DNA of 64,000 bases. It comes from Nostoc sp. FACHB-110 (GTDB lineage: Bacteria > Cyanobacteriota > Cyanobacteriia > Cyanobacteriales > Nostocaceae). Within the stretch, counting starts at the first letter, position 1, and every line of letters starts with the position of its first letter. The position numbers and the translations under genes were made by a program. Positions 18,752 to 26,758 of the stretch are shown piece by piece. The stretch spans positions 20,102 through 84,101 of the forward strand of contig NZ_JACJRU010000033.1 of NCBI RefSeq assembly GCF_014697425.1, in the 5' to 3' direction. The notes below the pieces were generated by a model, which made no database searches, was not told the origin of the DNA, and worked only from the letters and a program-made list of their open reading frames with translations.

Positions 18752-19582
18752 ATGCATTGGTTATTATCCGGGCCGTTGAGTGTAGAAAAATTAACGGTTA
18801 AAATTGCTGGTCTGTCTGCAAGTTTACAAGGTAAAAAGCTGGTACAGATGTCAGATTTTCACTATGATGGTTTGCGTTTATCTAATGAGATGTTAGATAA
18901 AGCGATCGCACTTAGTAATCAAGTCACCCCAGATTTAGTATTATTAACAGGTGATTATATTACTAGTAGCACCCAACCAATTCATGAATTAGTATTAAAA
19001 CTCAAGCATTTACAGGCTCAAGCTGGTATCTATGCCATACTAGGTAATCATGATATCTATTACAGACACTCAAAATCAGAAATTACCAACGCCTTAACGC
19101 GCATTGGCGTGCAAGTATTATGGAATGAAGTCGCCTATCCTTTTGGTCAAGAATTAGCACTGGTTGGACTAGCTGACCGTTATTCCCGGGAATTTAATCC
19201 TCTACCAGTCATGAATCAGTTAGACCCCCATACACCCCGCATTGTCCTATCTCACAACCCAGACACTGCAGAAATCTTGCAAGCATGGCGAGTAGATTTA
19301 CAATTATCTGGTCATACTCACGGCGGTCAAATAGTTATTCCCGGACTCGGTGCAATTTTAGGTTATCGTCAAAAAATTATCAGATTTATCCCCAAAAAAA
19401 TCAGACGACGTGTTCCTAGCTTGCGTCGAGATAGTTTTATTATGCAGCATTGGGAATGGGCGCAGGGTTTCCATCGAATAGGTAATAATCAGCTATATGT
19501 AAATCGCGGTTTAGGAACTTATCTCCCAGGGAGGTTATTTTGCCCACCAGAAGTAACAGTTATTACTCTCGATAGTGAATAA
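18752..19582 (+). CDS. metallophosphoesterase, first tandem copy
   Basis: A 276-residue calcineurin-like phosphoesterase. Metal-binding motifs are in order: MSDFHYDG (D-x-H), LTGDYIT (GD), LGNHDIYY (GNHD), LSHNPD and LSGHTHGGQIVIPG. This arrangement resembles the YkuE-like group, which includes membrane-associated lipid-A-precursor or other phosphodiester hydrolases. The substrate is not known. The N-terminus lacks the hydrophobic anchor of YkuE. The second copy follows after 87 bp with the same motifs. Confidence 0.85.
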   Translation: MHWLLSGPLSVEKLTVKIAGLSASLQGKKLVQMSDFHYDGLRLSNEMLDKAIALSNQVTPDLVLLTGDYITSSTQPIHELVLKLKHLQAQAGIYAILGNHDIYYRHSKSEITNALTRIGVQVLWNEVAYPFGQELALVGLADRYSREFNPLPVMNQLDPHTPRIVLSHNPDTAEILQAWRVDLQLSGHTHGGQIVIPGLGAILGYRQKIIRFIPKKIRRRVPSLRRDSFIMQHWEWAQGFHRIGNNQLYVNRGLGTYLPGRLFCPPEVTVITLDSE

Positions 19583-19669
19583 ATTGTCATTAAGTTTTTA
19601 CATTTTTTTAATATATATTTTGTTATTTGATAAGCTGTAAACGCTAATCAGAGGAGTTGATATCTTACT

Positions 19670-20503
19670 ATGCATTGGTTGTTTACAGGACGTTTAAGTG
19701 TAGATAAAATAACGGTTAAGATTGCCGAACTTCCATCATCTTTAGAAGGCATAAAATTAATTCAATTATCAGACTTTCACTATGATGGATTGCGCTTATC
19801 TGAAGAATTACTCCAAGAAGCGATCGCAGCTACAAATGAACTAGAACCTGATTTAATTGTTTTAACAGGTGATTATGTGACTGATGATCCTACTCCTATT
19901 CATCAGTTAGTGATGCGACTCAAACATTTACAAAGTCGCTACGGCATTTATGCTGTACTCGGTAATCACGATATACACTACAAGCATTCTCAAGCAGAAG
20001 TTACAAATGCTTTTTCCAGCATTGGTGTGAATGTTCTGTGGAATGAAATAGCATATCCTTTTGGCAAAGAATTACCAATAGTAGGACTAGCTGATTATTG
20101 GTCGCGGGAATTTAACCCTGCACCTGTGATGAATCAAATAGATCCTTTGACACCCCGGATAGTTTTATCTCATAACCCAGATACAGCTAAAATCTTAGAA
20201 CAGTGGCGAGTAGATTTACAACTATCTGGTCATACTCACGGTGGTCATATTGTTATTCCAGGGTTTGGCCCTCTTGTTTTTTATTATAAAAAATTCCTGA
20301 AGAAATTACCGAAAAAACTCCGGCGTTGGGTTCCATTTTTATTTGGAGACTGTTCAAAAGTAGTCCGATATTGGGAATGGTCGCAAGGATGGCATCAAGT
20401 ATCTAATAATCAGTTATATGTTAATCGTGGCTTGGGTACTTATCGACCAGGAAGATTTTTTTGTCCGCCTGAAGTGACGGTGATTACTTTAGTTAGTCAA
20501 TAG
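19670..20503 (+). CDS. metallophosphoesterase, second tandem copy
   Basis: A 277-residue paralogue of the preceding gene, with the same opening (MHW...G.LSV), the same metal motifs (LSDFHYDG, LTGDYVT, LGNHDIHY, LSHNPD, LSGHTHGG) and the same ending (NRGLGTYRPGRFFCPPEVTVITL). The divergence is spread along the protein and strongest near residues 205-240, where the loop after the last metal motif differs (FYYKKFLKKLPKKLRRW). This fits an old tandem duplication with possible substrate divergence. Confidence 0.85.
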   Translation: MHWLFTGRLSVDKITVKIAELPSSLEGIKLIQLSDFHYDGLRLSEELLQEAIAATNELEPDLIVLTGDYVTDDPTPIHQLVMRLKHLQSRYGIYAVLGNHDIHYKHSQAEVTNAFSSIGVNVLWNEIAYPFGKELPIVGLADYWSREFNPAPVMNQIDPLTPRIVLSHNPDTAKILEQWRVDLQLSGHTHGGHIVIPGFGPLVFYYKKFLKKLPKKLRRWVPFLFGDCSKVVRYWEWSQGWHQVSNNQLYVNRGLGTYRPGRFFCPPEVTVITLVSQ

Positions 20504-20550
20504 TCATAAGCTTGAGAAACCACAAAACCTTCTTCCCTAATCAAAGCTAT

Positions 20551-20598
20551 AAACCGCCGAAATTACGACCGATAAATATCAGTAACTTCAGGCGGTTT
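20551..20598 (+). terminator. long hairpin after the phosphoesterase pair
   Basis: AAACCGCC / GGCGGTTT with further pairing inward (GAAaTTAC / GTAAcTTC). It has no T run, so it may be a transcript-stabilising or bidirectional hairpin. The rest of 20504-21070 is AT-rich with no gene seen. Confidence 0.45.
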
Positions 20599-21070
20599 AT
20601 TCAATATGCAATAGTTAGAGAAAATTAAAAAAAACAGAGAAAATTACTCAAATAATTTGGACAAATTCTGCAATCGTTTTGCTCAGACCTGAACATCCTT
20701 GATTCTAATAGGCAGGCATTTCTGGCTGTACGTTCAAAACCTCCATAAAAATCAACAGATACAAGGTGAAAACACTTAACATGAGGATGTTACAGTTGAG
20801 TGGCGATCGCAACGATCTTAGAGCAGGAGGTACAGGCTCTAATTTCAAGTTTCTTACTTCACTTAAACTTAACCTTTCTGTACCTTGTTCTTAATGTACC
20901 ACCCTCTAATTTGAAGTGGGATTTATTTTACTAAAGTTGAGTAGCATTAATGTCTCGCAACATTAGTAAAAATTTTCTTAAGAGAGATTCAACTTTTTGG
21001 TCACTTTTATATTGAGTTTTGTAACATGACTGACGCAAAATCAATGTCTCAGTCCACTTCAACTACTGCT

Positions 21071-21097
21071 ATAAAAGAAAAACCCGCCTCTGCGGGT
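21071..21097 (-). terminator. rho-independent terminator of the Pro/Ser/Thr-rich protein gene
   Basis: Read on the minus strand: ACCCGC-AGAG-GCGGGT followed by TTTTTCTTTTAT. It lies 50 bp past the stop of the minus-strand gene at 21148. Confidence 0.8.
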
Positions 21098-21147
21098 GAT
21101 AAAAATTGGTTTTATGACAGAAAAAATTCTCTTCTACGCTGACATTT

Positions 21148-21822
21148 TTATCGAGGGCTACCCTTATCTGTGGTAGAAGAATCAGTATCTGAAGTACTGT
21201 TAGGCTGATCCGAAGTTTGAGGTATGGCAGTTTCCGAACTGTTAGTTTTACTCTTAGTAGCGGGAGTATCTGTAGAACTATTACTGGGAGAAGTTGTCTG
21301 TGTTCCAGAAGTTGCAGGTTGTTGAGGCGGAACTGTAACGTTAATCTGTGGTGAAGACGGAGGTACAGTTACAGATGGGGCTGACTGTTGCGGAACTACC
21401 ACAGGTACTTCTCTAGTTCTTTCAATAATTGTGGTTTGTTGTGGTTGGGGAGTAAATGTAGGCGTTGACAAGTCACTACTAGGTGAAGGAGTGAATGTTG
21501 GTTGAGTCTGTTCAATTACAGTTTCTCTGGGTTGATTAAAGTACCAAAATGCACCCACAATTAAGCCAGCTAAAGCAGTGAGCAAAATTCCTAACAGTAA
21601 ACCACGAGATGCATTTTCATTATCACGGGCGGCTAAATTAGCTTGTTGGTAATTACGCTCAATTTCTCGACCATTGGCGTAACCATTTCTGTAAGAACTG
21701 ACATTGTTATTCACACTTTCACTGGTGCGGGTGACGTTGGTGTGAGTGTTACCGTAATTATCGGTATAAGATTGTTGTCTAGTTTCGCTGTTATAAGTTT
21801 CCCGATCGCCTGAATTTGTCAT
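21148..21822 (-). CDS. single-pass membrane protein with low-complexity Pro/Ser/Thr tail
   Basis: About 224 residues, function unknown. A polar N-terminus rich in Asn, Tyr and Thr (about 75 residues) precedes one membrane helix (GLLLGILLTALAGLIVGAFWYF). The long tail rich in Thr, Ser, Pro and Gln (PSSDLSTPTFTPQPQQTTII and similar) is probably disordered and outside the membrane. I start it at ATG 21822: AGGAGT lies 12 nt upstream, and the earlier in-frame GTG at 21834 touches that site. A strong terminator follows. Confidence 0.65.
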   Translation of the reverse strand: MTNSGDRETYNSETRQQSYTDNYGNTHTNVTRTSESVNNNVSSYRNGYANGREIERNYQQANLAARDNENASRGLLLGILLTALAGLIVGAFWYFNQPRETVIEQTQPTFTPSPSSDLSTPTFTPQPQQTTIIERTREVPVVVPQQSAPSVTVPPSSPQINVTVPPQQPATSGTQTTSPSNSSTDTPATKSKTNSSETAIPQTSDQPNSTSDTDSSTTDKGSPR

Positions 21823-22098
21823 ACTATTAATCACACTCCTAAACTATGTATTGTTTAAGCTAAAACCTTATTACACAGGAAATTGCAATATTTATCCCCA
21901 AAGAACTCAATAAATTTAAGTTCTTTTTTTTACTTAGCTTTTAATGATATTCAGCATACAATTTGTAATTGCATCGATGGTTCTATCTAGAGTCGGGAGT
22001 TTATCATCTGCCAAAAGAATTAGTATGGGGTAGATATATGCAGTTATTAGCTGTTGTATCAAAATGGTCAACTTCCCACGAGAGAGAGGGAGCAATTG

Positions 22099-23184
22099 AT
22101 GTTTTCCTGGCCTAAAAAATCTCAGACACCCCATAGCGGTTATCATTGGGATGGCAGCGATCGCCGTTTTTTTGAAGGCTGGTATTATCGCGTAACCTTG
22201 CCAGACTGCGGCCAAACCTTTGCCTTCATGTACTCTATTGAAGATCCCATTGGTGGTAAACCCTACAGTGGTGGTGCAGCCCAAATCCTCGGCCCCAACG
22301 ATGAATATTTATGCCGAACTTTTCCAGATGTAGATAAATTTTGGGCTAGTCGAGATGTCTTAGCTTTAGGACATTGGGGTAAAACCAATCTCAACACTCA
22401 ACCCCTATACCTCTTAAGCGCAGAATTTGAACAACATATTCAAGAAGGTTATCAAGCTACAGCTAATATCAATCAAGGAATTATCCGCGATCCTGCAACA
22501 GGTTTTTATTGTCGTTGGTTATATGAAATTCAGCCCGTATATGGATGGGGAAATCAAGATAGCCTTCAGCAATCAACTGCTGGCTGGATGTCATTTTTAC
22601 AGATTTTTGAGCCTGGCTGGCAAATTTTAATGGCGCATGGTTTAGCTAGCGGTTGGATAGACTGGAACGGCAAAATTTATGAATTTACCCACGCGCCAGC
22701 CTACGGCGAAAAAAATTGGGGTGGGGCTTTTCCGCAAAAATGGTTTTGGCTAAACTGTAATTGCTTTGACGGTGAACCCGACTTAGCATTAACCGCAGGC
22801 GGTGGTAGACGCGGTGTGTTGTGGTGGATGGAATCTGTCGCCATGATAGGAGTGCATTATCAAGGTAAATTTTATGAATTTGTCCCTTGGAACTCCCAAG
22901 TGCAATGGCAGATTCAACCTTGGGGTAGATGGCAAATGCAAGCTAGAAATTTAAACTACGAGATTGAGTTGACAGGAACCACGCATCTACCAGGTACACC
23001 CCTACGCGCACCGACAACCAATGGTTTAATTTACTGTTGTCGAGATACCATGCAAGGAAATCTAAATTTGGAGTTGCGAAAAATAAGTGACAAACAATCT
23101 ACAAATATCCTAAAATCACAGAGTTCTTTGTGTGGTTTAGAAATAGGCGGCGGTTCTTGGGACAATTCGTGGCACTCTAGCTAA
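22099..23184 (+). CDS. tocopherol cyclase
   Basis: A 361-residue protein resembling the cyanobacterial Slr1737 / plant VTE1 family, which closes the chromanol ring of tocopherol from dimethyl-phytylbenzoquinol. Typical stretches are the opening TPHSGYHWDGSDRRFFEGWY, FAFMYSIEDPIGG, GWMSFLQIFEPGWQILMAHG, WGGAFPQKWFWLNCNCF and the end TLPGT-like linker region. I start at ATG 22099 after GAGAGGGAG; the earlier TTG adds a basic stretch without homologous look. It reads toward the tRNA, only 32 bp away. No other tocopherol gene is in the window. Confidence 0.92.
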   Translation: MFSWPKKSQTPHSGYHWDGSDRRFFEGWYYRVTLPDCGQTFAFMYSIEDPIGGKPYSGGAAQILGPNDEYLCRTFPDVDKFWASRDVLALGHWGKTNLNTQPLYLLSAEFEQHIQEGYQATANINQGIIRDPATGFYCRWLYEIQPVYGWGNQDSLQQSTAGWMSFLQIFEPGWQILMAHGLASGWIDWNGKIYEFTHAPAYGEKNWGGAFPQKWFWLNCNCFDGEPDLALTAGGGRRGVLWWMESVAMIGVHYQGKFYEFVPWNSQVQWQIQPWGRWQMQARNLNYEIELTGTTHLPGTPLRAPTTNGLIYCCRDTMQGNLNLELRKISDKQSTNILKSQSSLCGLEIGGGSWDNSWHSS

Positions 23185-23216
23185 AACTACTGCTATTATA
23201 TTTATGCTTCGTAGTT

Positions 23217-23290
23217 GGGGCTGTAGCTCAGTTGGATAGAGCGAGCGCCTCCTAAGCGCTAGGCCGTGCGTTCGAGACGCACCAGTCCCG
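23217..23290 (+). tRNA. tRNA-Arg (anticodon CCU)
   Basis: A cloverleaf can be drawn: acceptor GGGGCTG / CAGTCCC with one G-T pair and discriminator G, D arm GCTC-AGTTGGATAG-AGC, anticodon stem AGCGC / GCGCT with loop CTCCTAA (anticodon CCT), and T arm GTGCG-TTCGAGA-CGCAC. No CCA is encoded at the 3' end. It reads AGG codons. Its 3' half is the attL site of an integrated element. Confidence 0.95.
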
Positions 23291-23292
23291 TC
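23256..23292 (+). repeat. attL core (37 bp, inside tRNA-Arg)
   Basis: Begins GCGCTAGGCCGTGCG in the anticodon stem and runs past the tRNA end to GTCCCGTC. Identical to 25460-25496. Immediately 5', TCCTA also matches, with one mismatch between (A versus C). Confidence 0.9.
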
Positions 23293-23297
23293 TGCCA

Positions 23298-23348
23298 AAT
23301 AATCCCCGAAGTCCATGAAATACAAGGGTTTCGGGGATTATTTATTTT
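23298..23348 (+). terminator. terminator after tRNA-Arg, element-borne
   Basis: Perfect 13-bp stem AATAATCCCCGAA / TTCGGGGATTATT followed by TATTTTGT. It lies beyond the attL core, so the integrated element, not the original locus, supplies it. Confidence 0.8.
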
Positions 23349-23409
23349 GTCCAAATGGCTGAAATCAGGTATCCACAAGGCATTAAAGATTAGTTGGATA
23401 ACCTTAAAT

Positions 23410-23427
23410 GAATATGGAATGAATATG
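23410..23427 (+). repeat. direct repeat GAATATGGAATGAATATG, left copy
   Basis: An 18-bp motif upstream of the integrase start. It is identical at 25252-25269, and a related version (GAATATGAGATGAATATT) sits at 25372-25389. Sites flanking both ends of the element fit integrase arm-type binding sites; iterons are an alternative. Confidence 0.6.
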
Positions 23428-23460
23428 GTAGGTTAGACCCAGAGTTATTTCATATTCACC

Positions 23461-24654
23461 ATGCAATCAGGAAAATACAATACCAAAGGTTCAGTCACAG
23501 TCCAGAGTTTCCAAGGTCGCTTGCGATTACGCTTACCTAGGCAGTTATTTGACGGAAAGCAGAAATTTCTAACACTAGGATTAGACGATACACCTGGAAA
23601 TCGTCAAATAGCTGAGGCTAAAGCTAAAGAGATAGAAAAAGATATTCAAGTTAATGTCCTTGTACCAGGAACTTTTGACTATACATTAAACAAATATCGT
23701 CCTGAATATTTTCGATTAGTAGAAGCAAAATGCTCAGAGTATTCTGTTAACCTTCAAGAAATTTGGAAAAAATTTATAGACTACAAAAAGAATATTTCAT
23801 CACCTAGTACAATGAGATTTCAGTACAAGGTTTTTAGCAATTATGTATTGAAATTACCCACTCAGGATTTAGATAAAGCAATTGAAATTAGGGATTGGGT
23901 TATCAATAACATTCCTCCAGAATCATCTAAAAGATTTATTGTTCGTCTAAACGCTTGCTGCAATTGGGCAGTCGATTCAAAAATTATCAATACTAATCCT
24001 TTCCTAGGAATGTCCAGTAAAATTACAATTCCAAAAGCGCAAAAAAATGATGAAGATGATATAAATCCATTTACTGTAGAAGAAAGAAACTTAATACTTA
24101 AGGCATTACGAGAAAACGAATTTTGTTCTAAATATTCTAGAGTAAAACATTCTTATTATGCTGACTATGTAGAATTTCTTTTTTTAACAGGTTGCCGTCC
24201 ATCTGAAGCTATAGCGCTGGAAAGAAATCATGTAACTAGTGACTTTAGATATATAAATTTTGATTGTGCTGTTGTTTTAACTGATAAAGGGTTAGCAAAA
24301 AAAGCAGGTTTAAAAACTCAAGAAAAAAGAAGATTTCCGGTTAATCAAAAATTAAAACATATTCTTGAAAGGATATGTAAGGGAAAATTTAATAATGATA
24401 TTTTGTTTCCTAGCCCTCAAGACAGAACTTATATCGACACTGACAACTTTAGAAAACGAGTTTGGAAGGTAGTATTAGATGGGTTGGAAATTGAATATCG
24501 GAAGCCCTATAATACCAGACACACTTTTATTACTTTAGCTTTGGAAAGTGGATTAGATGCTAAAGATGTTGCTAGATTAGTTGGTAATTCACCAGAGATA
24601 ATATATAAGCACTATGCTGGCAATAAAAGAGATTTATTTGTACCTGAGTTTTAA
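23461..24654 (+). CDS. tyrosine recombinase / phage-type integrase
   Basis: A 397-residue site-specific recombinase. The N-terminus (FQGRLRLRLPRQLFDGKQKF) resembles an arm-binding domain of cyanobacterial phage-type integrases, followed by a core-binding region. Catalytic motifs: first Arg in TGCRPSEAIAL (near residue 245), then YNTRHTF, where the usual first His of HxxRH is Tyr, then GNSPEIIYKHYAG with Asn at the second His/Trp position and the nucleophile Tyr in KHYAG. It starts next to attL and presumably integrates the element into tRNA-Arg. An inverted TCATATTCAC lies just before the ATG. Confidence 0.92.
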   Translation: MQSGKYNTKGSVTVQSFQGRLRLRLPRQLFDGKQKFLTLGLDDTPGNRQIAEAKAKEIEKDIQVNVLVPGTFDYTLNKYRPEYFRLVEAKCSEYSVNLQEIWKKFIDYKKNISSPSTMRFQYKVFSNYVLKLPTQDLDKAIEIRDWVINNIPPESSKRFIVRLNACCNWAVDSKIINTNPFLGMSSKITIPKAQKNDEDDINPFTVEERNLILKALRENEFCSKYSRVKHSYYADYVEFLFLTGCRPSEAIALERNHVTSDFRYINFDCAVVLTDKGLAKKAGLKTQEKRRFPVNQKLKHILERICKGKFNNDILFPSPQDRTYIDTDNFRKRVWKVVLDGLEIEYRKPYNTRHTFITLALESGLDAKDVARLVGNSPEIIYKHYAGNKRDLFVPEF

Positions 24655-24678
24655 GTGTACTTCGATTTAGGATTTTAA

Positions 24679-24719
24679 ATCGGTGATGCTAACAAGCTGG
24701 AAACTGGTACATCACCGAT
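24679..24719 (+). terminator. hairpin after the integrase
   Basis: ATCGGTGATG / CATCACCGAT, a 10-bp stem 24 bp after the integrase stop. It is followed by ACCACTTTTGT, a weak T tract. Confidence 0.5.
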
Positions 24720-24749
24720 ACCACTTTTGTAAATGGCAATATCTATTCT

Positions 24750-25046
24750 ATGTTTACGCGCACAGAATTGGAACTTCAGACAGTTCCACAATTAAAAACA
24801 TTGTGTCTACGCTACGGGTTAAGACCAACAGGGAATCCTGGTTACAAAGATAGCTACATCGTCACCTTGATGGCATTTCCTTTATTAGCTATCAACCAGA
24901 TGGAAGAAAATAGAGGACTGAGAAGACCGTCATTTGGTAGCTACCAGAATTTAGGGCAAGCACTGGATGAGATGAATGAACCAACGCCAGAGCAAGCAGC
25001 CTTGATTAGAATCTCATTTGAGGGTAGGAGGATAGAATACCCTTGA
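24750..25046 (+). CDS. small SAP-like protein of the integrated element
   Basis: A 98-residue protein. Residues about 5-40 (LELQTVPQLKTLCLRYGL then TGNPGYKDSYIVTLM) follow the SAP pattern of two helices joined by a G-rich turn, a small DNA-binding motif. The C-terminal half is polar and not recognised. It could be an excisionase or recombination directionality factor for the neighbouring integrase. This is inference from position and the SAP-like segment. The start ATG at 24750 has no strong ribosome site. Confidence 0.55.
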   Translation: MFTRTELELQTVPQLKTLCLRYGLRPTGNPGYKDSYIVTLMAFPLLAINQMEENRGLRRPSFGSYQNLGQALDEMNEPTPEQAALIRISFEGRRIEYP

Positions 25047-25083
25047 ATAAGTCTTCCAATAACTACAGACTAGAGAGGTGAAC

Positions 25084-25189
25084 TTGTACCCTTAACTTCC
25101 GCTTGTCTTCCCTGAGCACCCTCCAAGTTAGTTCACTTAGAGAAATTTCTTTCCCTGCCGCTACCAATTTTTGAAGGTTAAGGGTACAA
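25084..25189. repeat. inverted repeat pair in the integrated element
   Basis: TTGTACCCTTAACTTC (25084-25099) faces GAAGGTTAAGGGTACAA (25173-25189) across about 73 bp. A third, partial copy AAGGGTATA lies near 25221. It may be an accessory protein site, a replication structure or a small palindromic insertion. No gene is seen in 25047-25459. Confidence 0.65.
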
Positions 25190-25251
25190 TTCCTCCGGTA
25201 GAGAACAAGAGAAGATGATTAAGGGTATAAACAAATGGTTGTCAATGACAA

Positions 25252-25269
25252 GAATATGGAATGAATATG
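25252..25269 (+). repeat. direct repeat GAATATGGAATGAATATG, right copy
   Basis: Identical to 23410-23427; a diverged third copy lies at 25372-25389. See the left copy. Confidence 0.6.
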
Positions 25270-25459
25270 AACAGTTATTGGAGTAAGTGGTTAATTGGAA
25301 TTATTTAATACCAGTAAATCAATAAACTTAATAGAGCCAATATGAGAAATATTGATGTTTTTAGGCTGAATGAATATGAGATGAATATTGCTAGTAATTA
25401 TTTAATCCTGAAGCGCTTGAATTATAAGCATTCTTGATAAAATGTCTTGCACTTCCTAC

Positions 25460-25496
25460 GCGCTAGGCCGTGCGTTCGAGACGCACCAGTCCCGTC
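25460..25496 (+). repeat. attR core (37 bp copy of tRNA-Arg 3' end)
   Basis: Perfect copy of 23256-23292 from GCGCTAGGCC to CCCGTC, in the same orientation. Sequence to the right of it should be the original downstream flank of the tRNA gene. Confidence 0.9.
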
Positions 25497-25725
25497 GTTA
25501 CAAAAAATTAACCAAAAATTTAATTGGCAGTTTTTACGGAATCTTCTGAATTTGTGCTGAAGTTATCTATAAAGACTAGTCAATAGTGTTTATGCTTAAT
25601 TTCGCTTGCATAAACAGAAAATTTTTAGCCGAACTAGTGTGGTTTCGACAAAAATCTGCTACCCTAACATATATTTTTAACTGCTTCAGAGAATATTACG
25701 TCTTAGTACACGAAATCATAGAGCC

Positions 25726-26322
25726 TTGAAGAACAATTTTTTGTTTACGGGTAAATCTTTTCGGTTTATGGTTCTTGCCTTACCCCTATTAATGTGGTTT
25801 GGTTACAAAGAAGTCCAAAAAGAAGATGCAAAACCTCAAGCCGTGTTAGTTTTGGGCGGTTCAACCAAAAAACTAGAGAGAGAAAAGTTTACAGCCGAGT
25901 TTGTACGTAGGCATCCAAATTTACCAATTTGGATTACGGGTGGGAGTCCACCTAGCTTTACCCGCAGAGTGTTTGCCAAAGCTGGAGTTGATCCCAAGCG
26001 GTTACACTTGGATTATGAAGCGGTAGATACAGTTACTAATTTTACCAGCTTAGTAGATGATTTGAAAGCCCACGGTATAAAAAGAGTTTATTTAATTACA
26101 TCCGATTTCCATATGCGGCGTGCTTCGGTCATCGGCGAAATTGTCTTAGGTAGCCGAGGTATCGACTTTCAGCCTATATCTGTTCCTTCAAAATCACCAC
26201 CAGAGCCATTAGAAAAATCTATCCGTGATGGTGCTAGAGCTTTGGTATGGGTAGCAACTGGTTATACAGGTGCAAATGACCCGAATAAAGGGGGAAAACC
26301 CAGAATTGAAAGCAGAAGATAA
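25726..26322 (+). CDS. YdcF/DUF218 family protein
   Basis: A 198-residue protein with an N-terminal hydrophobic segment (FMVLALPLLMWFGY) and a DUF218 domain: AVLVLGGS near residue 40, PIWITGGS, DTVTNFTSLVDDLKAHGIKRVYLITSDFHMRRA and the C-terminal VWVATGY. In E. coli the relatives ElyC/YdcF act in envelope and peptidoglycan homeostasis. Probably exported or anchored with the domain outside. The start here is TTG; no good ribosome site is visible and an upstream start is not excluded. Confidence 0.8.
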   Translation: MKNNFLFTGKSFRFMVLALPLLMWFGYKEVQKEDAKPQAVLVLGGSTKKLEREKFTAEFVRRHPNLPIWITGGSPPSFTRRVFAKAGVDPKRLHLDYEAVDTVTNFTSLVDDLKAHGIKRVYLITSDFHMRRASVIGEIVLGSRGIDFQPISVPSKSPPEPLEKSIRDGARALVWVATGYTGANDPNKGGKPRIESRR

Positions 26323-26378
26323 AAAGTAAAAGAGCAAAAATAAATTTTTTACTTTTTACTTTTTACTTTTTTATTTGT

Positions 26379-26672
26379 TTAGGCAGCCATTTCTTGTACT
26401 AAAACAAAGGGCTGTACAATTAGAGTGTTGAAGCGTTTTTGCCGATCGCAGTTCCATTGTCCTACTTGTTCTAAAGAAGGTTTGGTAATTAATTGCTCAT
26501 CAATCCACTGCTGTACGGATTGAGTGTTATCATTAGCGATCGCTTCCCCTACATCTAATAAGTTTAATCCTGGATCTACCAAAATCACTGCATCACGCTG
26601 TGCATGGGGAATCAACCAGTCCCATTCCGCTTCATCTAAACCTTCTGTTAACTCTGCTCGTAAATCTGACAT
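26379..26672 (-). CDS. DUF2288 family protein
   Basis: A 97-residue protein. The pattern LTEGLDEAEWDWLIPHAQRDAVILVDPGLNLLDVG is typical of DUF2288, a small domain found widely in cyanobacteria and proteobacteria with no established function. No membrane segment. It lies downstream of the AI-2E-type transporter on the same strand, 86 bp away. The short tandem TTTTTAC stretch at 26345-26372 sits at its 3' side. Confidence 0.75.
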   Translation of the reverse strand: MSDLRAELTEGLDEAEWDWLIPHAQRDAVILVDPGLNLLDVGEAIANDNTQSVQQWIDEQLITKPSLEQVGQWNCDRQKRFNTLIVQPFVLVQEMAA

Positions 26673-26758
26673 AATTGCACGTTTTTCTTGGTATATATTC
26701 GATTTTACATGAGAGCTTAGAGGCTAGGAAATAAATACAAATAACCAATAGCTACTGA

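Larger units (their letters stand above)
23256..25496 (+). mobile_element. small integrated element at tRNA-Arg(CCU)
   Basis: Between the tRNA's own 3' portion (23256-23292) and a perfect 37-bp copy of it at 25460-25496 lie a tyrosine recombinase, a SAP-like small protein and several non-coding repeats. This is the layout of a site-specific element integrated in the tRNA gene: the tRNA stays intact at the integrase end and the far end carries the duplicated target. At 2.2 kb it is too small to be a phage and has no transfer genes, so it is a minimal island or a remnant. The DNA is AT-rich relative to neighbours. Confidence 0.85.
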
